Positions 39,708 through 51,718 are shown, numbered from the stretch's first letter. The stretch is DNA of 64,000 nt from Phosphoribacter sp037046615 (GCA_037046615.1 JBAOHD010000014.1:124001-188000), one strand, 5' to 3'. The notes: a model not told the origin generated them from the sequence alone. Numbers and translations: made by a program.

Positions 39708-41784
39708 GCCTCGAGGGGGTCCAGGCCTCGCGCAGCGCGGATGATCGTGACGAACTCGCCCATGATGTCGTTGAGGCCGAAGTCTTTCGGGGTGAAGACC
39801 GCAGCCACACCCTGTGCCTTGAGCGCGGCGGCGTCGGACTCGGGGATGATCCCGCCGACGACGACCGGGACGTCGGTGACCCCGGCCTCCTGCAGGCCCC
39901 GGAGCACGTCCGGCACGAGGGCCAGGTGGGAGCCGGACAAGATCGACAGCCCCACGAGGTGGACGTCCTCGGCGACCGCTGCGGCGACGATCTGGGCGGG
40001 GGTCAACCGGATGCCTTGATAGACGACCTCGAAGCCGGCGTCACGGGCGCGCACGGCGATCTGCTCGGCGCCATTGGAGTGACCGTCGAGCCCAGGCTTG
40101 CCGACCAGCACGCGCAGCTTTTCGCCGAGTTCTTCGCTCGTGAGGGCGACAGCGCGCCGGACACGGACGAGGTCGGCCGAGGCAGCGGCGCCGCCACCGA
40201 CGCCAACGCTGCCGGAAACCCCTGTGGGAGCGCGGTATTCACCAAACTCATCGCGCAGGGCCTGAGCCCACTCGCCGGCGGTGACCTTAGCCCTGGCGCA
40301 CTCCAGGGAAGCCGGCATGAGATTGACGCCCGAGGCGGCATCGGCGCGCAACCGGGCGATGGCTGCCTCGGCGCGCTCGCGAGCACCCGGGTCGGCGTCT
40401 CGAGCCGCGCGCCAGGCACGGATCGCCGCGATCGCTGCCGACTCCACGTCCGGGTCGACGGTCTGGATCGCCGTGTCGAGGTCGGCAGTCAAGGGGTTGA
40501 GCTCGGTCGAGGTGAACTGGTTGAGCCCGACGACGACGTCCTCGCCCGCCTCGATCCGGTGACGCCGAGCCGCATGCGAGGCGACCATCGCGGACTTCAT
40601 GTAGCCCGACTCGACCGCAGCGACCGCCCCGCCCATGGCCTGCACCCGATCAATTTCTTCCTTGGCACCAGCCACCAGCTCGGCGACCTTGGCTTCGATG
40701 ACCGTCGAGCCGGTGAAGATGTCGTCGTATTCGAGCAGGTCGGACTCGAAGGCCAGCACCTGCTGGATCCGCAGCGACCATTGCTGGTCCCAGGGCCGGG
40801 GCAGCCCGAGGGCTTCGTTCCAGGCCGGCAGCTGCACCGCTCGGGCCCGCGCATCCTTGCTCAAGGTCACCGCGAGCATCTCCAGGACGATGCGCTGGAC
40901 GTTGTTTTCCGGCTGCGCCTCCGTGAGTCCCAGGGAGTTGACCTGCACCCCGTAACGGAACCGGCGAGCGACCGGGTCGGTGACGCCGTACCGTTCTTTG
41001 GTGAGTTCGTCCCACAGCTGGACGAACGCTCGCATCTTGCACATCTCTTCGACGAAGCGCACCCCGGCGTTGACGAAGAACGAGATCCGCGCCACGACAT
41101 CGGGGAACTTCTCCGGCGGGACCTGCCCGGAGTCGCGGACGGCGTCGAGGACCGCGATCGCCGTGCACATGGCATACGCGATCTCTTGGACGGGGGTCGC
41201 TCCCGCTTCCTGGAGGTGGTAGCGAGCAGATGTTCGTGGGGTTCCACTTGGGCATCTCCCCCACCGTGTAGCTGATCATGTCGGTGATGAGCCGCAGCGA
41301 GGGCCCGGGCGGGAAGGCATAGGTCCCGCGCGAGAGGTACTCCTTGATGATGTCGTTCTGCGTCGTCCCGGCGAGCTTGTGCACCCAGTCCGCGGGGTCC
41401 TCGCCCGCCGCTACCGCCTGCTCCTCGGCCGTCACTTGATACATCGCGAGCAGCCACATCGCGGTGGCGTTGATCGTCATCGAGGTGTTCATGTCCGACA
41501 GCGGTATGCCGTCGAAGAGCGCCTTCATGTCACCGATGTGGACTGATCGGCACGCCGACCTTGCCGACCTCGCCGCGCGAGAGCACATGGTCGGGGTCAT
41601 AGCCGGTCTGGGTGGGCAGGTCGAAGGCGACCGACAAGCCGGTTTGTCCCTTGGCGAGGTTGCGCCGATAGAGCGCATTGCTCGCCGCGGCGCTGGAGTG
41701 GCCGGCATACGTGCGCATCACCCACGGCCGGTCGCGGGTGGGGCGGGGTGTTTCGGGGCGCGCAGAAGCGGCGGACTCGGCCAT
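39704..41784 (-). CDS. meaA: MeaA ethylmalonyl-CoA mutase
   Basis: B12-dependent mutase of the MeaA/Ecm family converting ethylmalonyl-CoA to methylsuccinyl-CoA, directly downstream of Ccr and epimerase in the pathway. Start MAESAASARPETPRPTRDRP, then WVMRTYAGHSSAAASNALYR, LSVAFDLPTQTGYD, TTQNDIIKEYLSRGTYAFPP and MPKWNPTNICSYHLQEAGA. The C-terminal B12 domain has the cobalt-ligand motif LDGHSNGAEQ and GLSILSGSH. Two +1 breaks (near 41545 and 41225) are single extra bases. About 693 aa. Leaderless-type promoter; diverges from the adenosyltransferase gene by 42 bp. Confidence 0.93.
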
Positions 41785-41790
41785 GACTCG

Positions 41791-41796
41791 ACGCTA
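41791..41796 (-). promoter_or_regulatory. -10 element of meaA
   Basis: TAGCGT on the minus strand, 6 bases before the meaA ATG (41784), no ribosome site. It shares the 42-bp divergent promoter region with the adenosyltransferase gene. Confidence 0.55.
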
Positions 41797-41826
41797 CCTG
41801 TCCGACCGATCTGGCAGGGTGGACCC

Positions 41827-42493
41827 ATGGTCAATCTCACGCGGATCTATACCAAGACCGGCGACACCGGCACGACGGCGCTCGGCGACTTCAGCCGCAC
41901 CCGTAAGACCGACCCGCGCTTGGCGGCCTACGCAGACGCAAACGAGGCCAATGCCGCCCTGGGGGTGGCGGTGGCGGCCGGCGGTCTGCGCGAAGACGTC
42001 CGCACGACCCTCGTGCGGATCCAGAACGAGCTGTTCGACGTCGGCGCAGACCTGTGCCTGCCGCTCGCGAGCGCCTACGACTATCCGCCGCTGCGCGTCG
42101 ACGAGGCGTGGATCAGCGATCTTGAGCACGACTGCGACCGATACCTCGAGGAGCTCGAGCCGCTGCGGTCGTTCATTCTCCCCGGCGGTTCCGCGGGAGC
42201 GGCATACCTGCACGTCGCGACGACGGTGGTGCGTCGCGCCGGAGCGATCGACGTGGGCTGCCCTCGAGGCTTACGGCGACCAGCCGGGTGCGGCCAAGGG
42301 CGAGGGCGGGGTCAACCCGCTGACCGCGACCTACCTCAACCGTCTGTCCGATCTGTTGTTCGTCCTCGCGCGGGTCGCCAACCTCCCGACGGGGGACGTG
42401 CTGTGGCAGCCAGGTGGCGGGCGCGTCGCCGCTCCCGAAAGGCGCAAGGGGGCGGTCGCTGACGACGCTCTCGGTGACGCTTCAGGTGACTGA
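41827..42493 (+). CDS. PduO-type cob(I)alamin adenosyltransferase
   Basis: Makes adenosylcobalamin, the cofactor of MeaA and IcmA. N-terminal ATP-binding TRIYTKTGDTGTTALGDFSR, FDVGADLCLP, RSFILPGGSAGAAYLHVATT and, after one extra G near 42259, ALEAYGDQPGAAKG, NPLTATYLNRLSDLLFVLAR. ATG at 41827. Convergent with DUF2550, overlapping its stop by 12 bp. Its place beside DUF2550 and atpC is conserved in other actinobacteria (for example M. tuberculosis Rv1314c). Confidence 0.92.
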
Positions 42494-42919
42494 GGAGGCC
42501 GGGCCGGGGGGCGCCGACTCCAACCAGGAGCGCAAGGCGGTGTATGCCGGTGCGCTGAGCGCGAGCCCGAAAGTCTCGCCGTTGTGGCGGCAGTCGATCC
42601 GCACCGCGTCCCGGATGACGTCGAGGCCTTCGTTCGGACCGACGGGGCGAGCGGCCGACACGTCGAGGTCAGCACGCTCCCATTGATGGCGGGGTCGCAG
42701 CGAGATCCCACCGAGGGGATACCACTCGACGACCCCGTTACCGAATCTCACGAAGCCCGAGCGCCAGTGCCGCATGCCTTCGGCCTGCACGGCGCACATG
42801 GTCAGCACCCGGCCGCGTCCGATCGCCCGACGCCGCCCCACCATGAGCAAGACGTAGGCGACCACGAGGGCCACGAGGACTCCGACCGCGACCTCGACAG
42901 AGAATAGGAGGTCGGGCAC
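42482..42919 (-). CDS. DUF2550 membrane protein
   Basis: 145-aa protein of the DUF2550 family found after atpC in actinobacteria. One N-terminal TM helix (VAVGVLVALVVAYVLLMVG) and a cytoplasmic beta domain with WRSGFVRFGNGVVEWYPLGG and RPRHQWERADLDV. Function unknown. Starts 12 bp after atpC. Confidence 0.88.
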   Translation of the reverse strand: MPDLLFSVEVAVGVLVALVVAYVLLMVGRRRAIGRGRVLTMCAVQAEGMRHWRSGFVRFGNGVVEWYPLGGISLRPRHQWERADLDVSAARPVGPNEGLDVIRDAVRIDCRHNGETFGLALSAPAYTALRSWLESAPPGPASSVT

Positions 42920-42931
42920 AGCAGACTCCGG

Positions 42932-43201
42932 TCAGCGACCCGAGTCCACGACGGACACGGTGTCTGCCACGATCGTCACGCGGTCGTGGTCGACCGACAG
43001 GAAGCCGTTGTCGACCGTCGCCCGTTGGTCACCCTCGGCGGCGTGAATGACGACGTCGCCGGAGACCAGGATGCCGAGCAGCGGCGTGTGGCCGGGCAGG
43101 ATGCCGAGCTCGCCGGACGTGGTGCGGCACCGCACACTCGTGGCTTCGCCACGCCAGACTCGACGGTCAGCAGCGACCAGCTCGACCTGCAGTTGACTCA
43201 C
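42932..43201 (-). CDS. atpC: F1 ATP synthase epsilon subunit
   Basis: 89-aa epsilon subunit; only the N-terminal beta-barrel form (QVELVAADRRVWRGEATSVR, SGELGILPGHTPLLGIL, VDNGFLSVDHDRVTIVAD), lacking the long C-terminal helical hairpin, as in many actinobacteria. GTG start 43201. Unlike the usual atpDC order, it is separated from atpD by a hairpin and a HIT-like gene. Confidence 0.93.
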   Translation of the reverse strand: MSQLQVELVAADRRVWRGEATSVRCRTTSGELGILPGHTPLLGILVSGDVVIHAAEGDQRATVDNGFLSVDHDRVTIVADTVSVVDSGR

Positions 43202-43239
43202 GGTGCCCTCCGGGTGATCGAACGCTCTGCCGCCAGAGT

Positions 43240-43884
43240 CTATCGGTCTGCGGGGTCGTCCCCCGACGCGGCACCGGTCACACGACCGCCGTAAGCCGTG
43301 ACGATCGTCTCGGCCACATAGCGCGCATTGTCCGCAGCGACCTGCACTGGCAGGCGCGGCAGGTTTTCCTCCCAGTCGATGAGGGCCGACCCGCGGAACT
43401 GCCCGACACGGGCCGGCCGGCCGAAGAAGAAGAGGTGGAAGTGGGCACTCCCGTCGCCATACCGAGCCACCTGACACCGGCCGACCGACGGCAATGCCTC
43501 GATGGCTGACGCCACGACGACCATGAGCGGTCCCAGCTCGCTCGCCAGGTCGGGTGAGAGATCGGCCAGATCGTGATGCGCTTCGGGCACGAGCATGGCG
43601 GTGATGGGTATGCCGGTTTCGAGCGCGAGCACGGTCCACCGGTCGTTGGTCCACACCGCAGCGTTGCGAGGGCCTCCGCTGGCGCACCGGCACGTCGCTG
43701 GGTCCTCCCCCTCGCGAGCCGGCTCCTCGTCGAGCAGCGGAGCTAACGGCTTGAGCCGCAGCGTATCTGGCTCATACGGGAAAATGTCCCACCCTGGCAT
43801 CTCGGTGAACGCCACCGGGAGCCGGCCCTCGGAGTCCGCCGCAGCGCACAGCCGGTCGTAGTACTCCTGCGGTGACTCGGGCAT
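43240..43884 (-). CDS. HIT-like protein between atpD and atpC
   Basis: 214-aa protein with a HIT/GalT-fold signature: VARYGDGSAHFHLFFFGRPARVG (HxH followed by a hydrophobic strand) and an upstream CRCASG...WTNDRWTVLALETG region. It begins MPESPQEYYDRLCAAAD; a longer start at 43938 would run into the atpD terminator. Probably a nucleotide hydrolase or transferase; substrate unknown. Its place inside the ATP synthase gene set is unusual. 38 bp to atpC, so the two are likely co-transcribed. Confidence 0.65.
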   Translation of the reverse strand: MPESPQEYYDRLCAAADSEGRLPVAFTEMPGWDIFPYEPDTLRLKPLAPLLDEEPAREGEDPATCRCASGGPRNAAVWTNDRWTVLALETGIPITAMLVPEAHHDLADLSPDLASELGPLMVVVASAIEALPSVGRCQVARYGDGSAHFHLFFFGRPARVGQFRGSALIDWEENLPRLPVQVAADNARYVAETIVTAYGGRVTGAASGDDPADR

Positions 43885-43925
43885 GTCACTCGTCCTCGCG
43901 GCCTGGTCAGGTGATCGAAAACGGA

Positions 43926-43960
43926 CCGGGCCAGCCACCTTGAGAAGGTGACTGGCCCGG
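43926..43960 (-). terminator. Hairpin terminator after atpD
   Basis: 16-bp stem with one mismatch (arms 43926-43941 and 43945-43960, CCGGGCCAG...) and a 3-base loop, 29 bp past the atpD stop. It cuts the HIT-like gene and atpC off from the main atp operon. Confidence 0.78.
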
Positions 43961-43989
43961 CATACGTGCTTTCGGGTGTGGCGTGCGGG

Positions 43990-45444
<1,455 letters not shown>

Positions 45445-45470
45445 GGTGATCCGTTCCTCTTTCGCGGTGA

Positions 45471-46369
45471 CTAGGCGGACGCGAGGGCGTCAGCGCCGCC
45501 CACGATTTCGCTGATCTCTTGGGTGATCTCGGCCTGGCGGGCCTGGTTCGCCAGCCGGGTGTAGGTCTTGATGAGTGCATCGGCGTTGTCCGTGGCCGAC
45601 TTCATGGCCCGCTGGCGAGCCGCGAGTTCGGACGCAGCGGCGCCGAGCAGACAGGTGTAGATCCGGTTGGTGATGTACTTCGGCAGCAACTTGTCGAGGA
45701 CCTCATCGATGCTCGGCTCGAAGGCGTAGAGCGGCAGGACCACGTCATGGTCCTGGACCTCGTCGCTCTCCACGACCTCCAGCGGCACGCAGCCGCAGGA
45801 CGCGGGGCTCCTGGGTGACCATCGACTTGAACCGGGTGTAGACGATGTGGACCTCGTCGTGGCCACCATCGTCGTAGTCGGTGTCGAAATCGGCCATGAT
45901 CCGCTCGGCGATCGATCTCGGCGTGCTCGGGCTGCGGAGCGTCGGAGAAGCCCGACCATTCGGCGGCGAACTCGCGGTGGCGGAACTGGTAGAAGGAAAT
46001 CACCTTCCGCCCCACGAGGTAGACGACGACCTCCTTGCCATCCTCACGCAACCGCTGGACGAGCTGCTCACTCTCCTTGATGACCGAGGAGGAGTAGCCG
46101 CCCGCGAGACCGCGGTCACTGCTGATGATGAGCACGGCCGCGCGGCGCACGGCCTCGGGCTCGCTCGTCAGCGGGTGGTGCTCGTTGGAATAGGTGGCCA
46201 ACGCCGAGAGGGCCTTGGTCAAAGCGTGGGTGTAGGGCCCGGACTCGACGACTCGCTGGCGAGCCTTGACGACGCGGGACGCGGCGATGAGCTCCATCGC
46301 CCGGGTGATCTTCTTGGTCGCCTGGACGGACCGGATGCGCTGGCGGTAAACCCGCATCTGCGCTCCCAT
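45471..46369 (-). CDS. atpG: F1 ATP synthase gamma subunit (two frame breaks)
   Basis: Central rotor shaft. N-terminal coiled coil MGAQMRVYRQRIRSVQATKK...KITRAMELIAASRVVKA and C-terminal RQRAMKSATDNADALIKTYTR...RQAEITQEISEIVGG are both clear. The middle breaks near 45925 and 45805; removing one base at each joins IAERIMADFDTDYDDGGHDE and PLEVVESDEVQDHDVVLPLY. Confidence 0.93.
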
Positions 46370-46496
46370 ACTGTGCCGCCTCTCCTAAGTTGCGTGCTTG
46401 ACGTTGCCTGGGTGGTGCTGCCGGGAGGGAGGTCGCGCGGTGCCCTCAAGGACACCGGCTGCCCTCCCGGCATACTGCATCCGAACAGCGATCCGA

Positions 46497-48140
46497 TTAG
46501 CGCTTGCGGACGATCTGCGCCTGGTCGATGTGGGCGTCCTGCAACGCCTCCGGCGTGGCCTCGTGGCCGACATCGACGAGCTGGTTGCTGCCCTCGCCGC
46601 TGAACCCCTTCTTGAACTCCGTCACCGCAGCCTCGAGGCCAGCGCGCGTGCTCGTCCTCGAACTTCTGCGTCTCGCGGATCGCGCCCAGCAGACCCGGGT
46701 GGCTGTGGCGCAGGAAGTCGAGGAACTCGGACTCGAAGCGACGGACGTCTTCGACCGCGATCGAGTCGAGCTGACCCGTGGTGCCAGCCCACACCGAGAC
46801 GACCTGCTCCTCGACCGGGAACGGTGCGCTCTGGCGCTGCTTGAGCAGCTCGACGAGGCGAGCGCCCTTGGCCAGCTGGGCCCGCGAGGCGGGGTCGAGG
46901 TCGGAGGCGAACATCGCGAACGCCTCCATAGCGCGGAACTGTGCGAGGTCGAGCTTGAGACGACCGGCGACTTCCTTCATCGCCTTGATCTGCGCGGCGC
47001 CACCGACACGCGACACCGACACACCCACGTCGATGGCCGGGCGGACGTTGGCGTTGAACAGGTCGGCCTGGAGGTAGATCTGGCCGTCGGTGATGGAGAT
47101 GACGTTGGTCGGGATGTAGGCCGACACGTCACCGGCCTTGGTCTCGATGATCGGCAGGCCGGTCATCGAGCCCGGCACCGAGGTCGTCGGAGAGCTTGGC
47201 GCAGCGCTCCAGCAGACGCGAGTGGAGGTAGAAGACGTCACCGGGGTAGGCCTCGCGACCCGGCGGGCGACGCAGCAACAGCGACACAGCGCGGTAGGCC
47301 TCGGCCTGCTTGGACAGGTCGTCGAAGACGATGAGGACGTGCTTGCCCTGGTACATCCAGTGCTGGCCGATGGCCGAGCCGGTGTAGGGGGCGAGGTACT
47401 TGAAGCCGGCGGCGTCAGACGCGGGAGCGGCGACGATCGTCGTGTATTCCAGCGCGCCGGCGTCTTCCAGCGTGCCGCGGACGGCGGCGATGGTCGAGCC
47501 CTTCTGCCCGATGGCGACGTAAATGCAGCGGACCTGCTGCTCCGGGTCGCCGGACTCCCAGTTGCGCTTCTGGTTGATGATCGTGTCGACCGCGACGGTC
47601 GTCTTACCGGTCTGGCGGTCGCCGATGATGAGCTGGCGCTGACCACGACCGATGGGGGTCATGGCGTCGACGGCCTTGAGGCCGGTCTGCAGCGGCTGGT
47701 GCACCGACTTGCGCTGCATGACCGTGGGGGCCTGCAACTCAAGGGCGCGACGGGTCTCGCTCTGCGATCTCACCGAGGCCGTCGATCGGCTGGCCGAGCG
47801 GGTTGACGACGCGGCCGAGGAAGGCGTCGCCGACGGGCACCGAGAGGACCTCGCCCGTGCGCTTGACGACCTGGCCTTCTTCGATCCCGGCGAACTCACC
47901 CAGGACGACGACACCGATCTCGTGGACGTCGAGGTTGAGCGCGATGCCCAAGGTGCCGTCCTCGAACTGCAGGAGTTCGTTGGTCATCGCCGACGGCAGA
48001 CCCTCGACGTGCGCGATGCCGTCGGCCGCGTCGACAACCCGACCGACCTCTTCGCGGCTCGCTGCGCCCGGTTCGTAGGACTGCACGAACTGGTCCAGTG
48101 CGTCCCGGATCTCCTCCGGACGGATCGTAAGCTCCGTCAT
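46497..48140 (-). CDS. atpA: F1 ATP synthase alpha subunit (three frame breaks)
   Basis: Non-catalytic nucleotide-binding subunit. MTELTIRPEEIRDALDQFV, P-loop LIIGDRQTGKTTVAVDTI, IYVAIGQKGSTIAAV, VLIVFDDLSKQAEAYR and the Arg finger region GVSVSRVGGAAQIKAMK. Breaks near 47765 (extra G), 47180 (extra C) and 46645; the repaired end is ALQDAHIDQAQIVRKR with stop at 46497. Confidence 0.95.
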
Positions 48141-48269
48141 CTGCTCTTCTTCTCCTGTTGTCTCGGCGGGTCAGCCGGTCTTCGTTCAGGTCGCGGTCCG
48201 CTAGGTGGCTAGCGGGGTGGTGCGGTATGCCGGGTGGTGCGGATCCGGCATACGCCGGGGTGGTGCAGG

Positions 48270-49083
48270 TCAGGCGCCGAAGTGACGCCGGGCCCCTTCA
48301 AGCTTGCGAAGCACGGTGCCATCGACGACCTCGTCGCCGATCTCCACCTTGATGCCGCCGACGACCTCGGGGTCGAGGACGACGTTGAGGTGGACCTGCT
48401 TGCCGTAGAGGCGCGTCAGCGCTGCTGCGAGCCGCTCACGCTGGGCTGTCATCGAGCGCCACGGCGCTCGTTACGGTCGCCGCGAGGTGGGCCCGGGTCG
48501 CCGCGAGGATCTTGAGGTAGTCCTCGATGACAGCCGAGAACCGGCGTCCGCGCGGAGCCGTCACCGCCTGGCGGGCGAGACGCGCCGTGGCTGGCGATGC
48601 CTTGCCTGCGAGCAGGTGGTTGACGAGGGCCGCCTTGCTGGCAGCGTCGGCGCGGCGGTCGGACAGCGCATCGCGCAATCCGGGAGTCCCGGCGACGATG
48701 CGCTCGAAGCGGAACAACTCGTCCTCGACGTGCTCGGCGCTGCCATCGGCCCCTGCGCCCGAGGCCAACGCCTGCACCGCGAAGTGCTCGATGGTGTCGG
48801 TGAGATCCCGATCCACCGACCACCGCCCGCCGACGAGGGTGGCGACGACCTCGACAGCAGCGTCCGAGGCTTTGCCTGTCAGCAGGTTGCGCGCGAGCGC
48901 GCCCTTGGCCGCAGCATCACGCGTCGGGTCGGTCAAGGCCCGCCGCAATGCGGCGCTGGAATCGATGGCTTCAGCGACCCCCAGCAGGTCATCGGCCAGA
49001 CCCGCCGCGTCGGAGCCCCCGGCCAGGACCCTCTCGAGGACCTGCTGACCGGCAGCGGCGGCGGCACGCGAGGAGCCTTGCAT
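48270..49083 (-). CDS. atpH: F1 ATP synthase delta subunit (one frame break)
   Basis: Peripheral-stalk delta subunit, about 270 aa, with two-part helical N domain (MQGSSRAAAAAGQQVLERVL...) and C-terminal end AALTRLYGKQVHLNVVLDPE...GGIKVEIGDEVVDGTVLRKL. One extra base near 48450 splits it; without it the protein runs through AVALDDSPAQRERLAA. Its ATG overlaps the atpF stop. Confidence 0.93.
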
Positions 49084-49667
49084 CAGGAGTCAGTCCCCCC
49101 CACCTTCACCGGACGGATCTCTCCTGCTTCGAGATCGGCGAGGAAGCGCTCGACGATGCCCTTCTGGCGGGTCTCGTCGTGCAGCGACTCACCGACGATG
49201 CGGCTGGCCAGGTCTGTGGACAGCCGGCCGACCTCGCTGCGCAGGGAGACGACCGCCTGCTGGCGTTCGGCCTCGATCTGCTTCTGGGCGCTTTCGACGA
49301 TCCGCCCGGACTCGGCCTGGGCCTGGGCCCGCATCTCCGCGACGATCTGTGCGCCTTGGGCACGAGCGTCTTCGCGGATCTTGTTGGCCTCGCCACGAGC
49401 GTCGGCAAGCTGCGCGTTGTAGTGGTCGAGGGCAGCCTTGGCCTCGGCCTGGGCCTTCTCGGCCTTGGCGATGCCGCCTTCGATGGCTTCGGCGCGCGCG
49501 GCATACGCCTTCTCCAGGTTGGGCACGACCTTGGTCTTGACCACCCAGTAGAGGATGCCGATCGCGACCAAGCCGAAGATGAACTCCGGTATGTACGGAA
49601 GGATCGGCGGGGCGCTCGCCTGGCTATCGCTCGCGGCCAGCGCGCGCACTCCGGTGAGTTGCAGCAC
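49083..49667 (-). CDS. atpF: Fo ATP synthase b subunit
   Basis: Peripheral stalk b subunit, 194 aa: TM helix PEFIFGLVAIGILYWVVKTK then a long charged coiled coil rich in Ala, Glu and Gln, ending RFLADLEAGEIRPVKVGGTDS. Intact; overlaps atpH by TGATG. Confidence 0.95.
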   Translation of the reverse strand: MLQLTGVRALAASDSQASAPPILPYIPEFIFGLVAIGILYWVVKTKVVPNLEKAYAARAEAIEGGIAKAEKAQAEAKAALDHYNAQLADARGEANKIREDARAQGAQIVAEMRAQAQAESGRIVESAQKQIEAERQQAVVSLRSEVGRLSTDLASRIVGESLHDETRQKGIVERFLADLEAGEIRPVKVGGTDS

Positions 49668-49717
49668 GGGTACTCCTCGTGTCAGGGCCTAGTGGGATAG
49701 GGCGTGGAGCCCGCGGA

Positions 49718-49927
49718 TCACTTCGGCGCGATGAAGAAGAGCACGAGGCCGAAGATGGCGAGCGCCTCGGCCAGGGCGAAGCCCAGGATCGCGATCGGAC
49801 GAAGCATGTTGCCGGCCTCGGGCTGGCGGGCGACGCCGTTGATGTAGGCAGCGAAGATCAGACCGACGGCGATGGCCGGACCGATGGCCGCGAGACCGTA
49901 GCCAACGAGGTTCAGGTTGCCAGTCAC
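49718..49927 (-). CDS. atpE: Fo ATP synthase c subunit
   Basis: 69-aa rotor ring subunit: two helices NLVGYGLAAIGPAIAVGLIF and ILGFALAEALAIFGLVLFF joined by the polar loop INGVARQPEAGNMLR; the proton-carrying Glu is in ALAEALAI. GTG start 49927 with GGAAGG-like upstream sequence. Intact. Confidence 0.97.
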   Translation of the reverse strand: MTGNLNLVGYGLAAIGPAIAVGLIFAAYINGVARQPEAGNMLRPIAILGFALAEALAIFGLVLFFIAPK

Positions 49928-50024
49928 GTGTTTCCTCTTTCTCGGTTGCCCTCCGGCACGTCACCGGAAGGTGGTGGGGCTGGTACAAACTCAGGTATGC
50001 CGTGCGTTTTCGCGTGCTACAGGA

Positions 50025-50855
50025 TCAGTGCTCGTCGGCGACGGCGCTACCGAAGTAGGACGCCGCCAACAGGGTGAAGACGAAGGCCTGGAGGAACTGC
50101 ACCAGCCCCTCGAAGAGCGTCATGACGAAGGCCATCAGCCATGCCGGCAGCGCGACGAACTTCAGCAGCATCGCGTCGGCGTTGAAGAGTTCCCAGCCGC
50201 CGATGATGAATACGGCGAGCAGCATGTGGCCGGCGAACATATTGCCGAACAGACGAAGGGCGAGCGTCAACGGGCGGGTGATGAAGAAGGTGAGCAGCTC
50301 GAGGAAGATGATGAGCGGGAGCAACCAGCCCGGGATGCCCGGGGGGATCATCCACTTGACGTAGTTGACCAAGCCATGCTGCTTCTTGATCCCGATCCAG
50401 TGATAGACGACGTAGACCACCAGGGTGAGCGCGATCGGGAAGCCGATGCGGCTCATGGTCGGGAACTGGATGGGCGGGATGATGCCGAAGAGGTTGTTAA
50501 GCAGGATCAGCACGAAGAGCGAAAACAGCAGCGGCACGAAGCGCAGGAAGTCCTTGCTGCCGATCATGTCCTTGGCGACGTCGTTGCGGACGAAGTTGTA
50601 GACCAACTCGGTGTAGTGCTGGCTCTTGCTCGGCACGACGGCCGCCCGCTTGGTCGTCGACACGAGCCACCAGGACAGCAGCGCCACCGACAGCATGATG
50701 ACGACCATCGAGCGGGTGATGACGATCGGGTAGTCCCCGATGTGCCCAAGGGTGACCAGTGGCTGCCAAAATCCCTCCGGCGTGGGGGGGAAGTGACCCC
50801 CGTCACCTTCTGCGGAAAGGCTCCCGAGAGAGGGGATCAGCGCGGCGAAGCTCAC
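50025..50855 (-). CDS. atpB: Fo ATP synthase a subunit
   Basis: Proton-channel subunit, about 276 aa with 5-6 TM helices. HYTELVYNFVRNDVAKDMIG, FSLFVLILLNNLFGIIPPI, the essential Arg in PLTLALRLFGNMFAGHMLL and the end FVFTLLAASYFGSAVADEH. I place the start at GTG 50855 (5-base spacing from AGGAG at 50861-50865); ATG 50858 is too close to that site, and an upstream in-frame ATG exists at 50906. Confidence 0.94.
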   Translation of the reverse strand: MSFAALIPSLGSLSAEGDGGHFPPTPEGFWQPLVTLGHIGDYPIVITRSMVVIMLSVALLSWWLVSTTKRAAVVPSKSQHYTELVYNFVRNDVAKDMIGSKDFLRFVPLLFSLFVLILLNNLFGIIPPIQFPTMSRIGFPIALTLVVYVVYHWIGIKKQHGLVNYVKWMIPPGIPGWLLPLIIFLELLTFFITRPLTLALRLFGNMFAGHMLLAVFIIGGWELFNADAMLLKFVALPAWLMAFVMTLFEGLVQFLQAFVFTLLAASYFGSAVADEH

Positions 50856-50955
50856 CATCACTCCTGACTGACGGACATTGTCTGGACCAGGAAACCAGTC
50901 CCACACAAGGACAAGGCCGTCGGTGTCCCGAGACCTTGAGGCGTGGCGTGCTGGC

Positions 50956-51276
50956 TCATGGCCTACCGTACCGGACCCAGATCACGTAGACCGACATGAT
51001 CATGCCTGCGATGATCCCCACACCGACGACGAAGCTCGTGCCGAGCCACCGGTCGACGAGCCATCCCAGGCCTCCCATCATGGCCGGGCCGGTGATGAGG
51101 TAGGCGATGACGGTCGAGGCCACGGCGTCGCCGTAGAACTCACCAGCACCACGCATGACGCTTGAGGCGGTGCTCGGGGTCGTGCCGGAGGCGGAGGTCG
51201 CGTCGGTCTCGCCGGTCGTCGATGCGTCCTCCCCAGGGCGATCCCGCCCAGGCGCCCCGTGTCCAAGGTCACTCAT
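50956..51276 (-). CDS. AtpZ/AtpI-like two-helix protein
   Basis: 106-aa membrane protein with an acidic Ser/Thr-rich N terminus (about 40 residues) and two TM helices (AVASTVIAYLITGPAMMGGLGWLV and SFVVGVGIIAGMIMSVYVIWV). Matches the AtpZ/AtpI family that aids Fo assembly. Its start overlaps the stop of the upstream gene. Confidence 0.78.
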   Translation of the reverse strand: MSDLGHGAPGRDRPGEDASTTGETDATSASGTTPSTASSVMRGAGEFYGDAVASTVIAYLITGPAMMGGLGWLVDRWLGTSFVVGVGIIAGMIMSVYVIWVRYGRP

Positions 51277-51718
51277 GGTTATCCCTTCCGATGGCAAGTC
51301 GGGCCCGTGAAAATCCGGCGATCGCGCCCACTTGCCACGTGATCGTCACGGCAATTGCAGTCAGTGCGAAGGGAATCGACTCCACCCACGCGAGTTGGCG
51401 GATGGCCAGGAAGGCTGCGGTCACAGCGATGAGTTGCCCGAGATAGACGACCAGGGCCCCCGCGAGGGCGAGTCCCGCACCTCCCCCGAGGATGAATCGA
51501 AGTCCCCACGCGCCTGCGGCGAAGAAGCTCGCGGTCACGACGGTCGCGATGAGAGCTGAGAGTGCCCCCGACTCCGCATGCGTCCACCAGGACACGACGG
51601 CGGCAAGAAGACCGACGACCAGCGCCGGGAGGAGCGCCCCCCGGAGCATCTGGACGGTCCCGTCCTGGCCCTGGGACGGGGAAGTCACGAGGGCGCGAGC
51701 AGGCTCTTTCGAGGTCAC
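51269..51718 (-). CDS. atpI: ATP synthase protein I
   Basis: 149-aa protein with four TM helices (ALLPALVVGLLAAVVSWWTH, ALIATVVTASFFAAGAWGL, LALAGALVVYLGQLIAVTAAFL, PFALTAIAVTITWQVGAIAGF), the first gene of the atp operon as in other actinobacteria. Probably aids c-ring assembly. Overlaps the next gene by 8 bp. Confidence 0.85.
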   Translation of the reverse strand: MTSKEPARALVTSPSQGQDGTVQMLRGALLPALVVGLLAAVVSWWTHAESGALSALIATVVTASFFAAGAWGLRFILGGGAGLALAGALVVYLGQLIAVTAAFLAIRQLAWVESIPFALTAIAVTITWQVGAIAGFSRARLAIGRDNHE

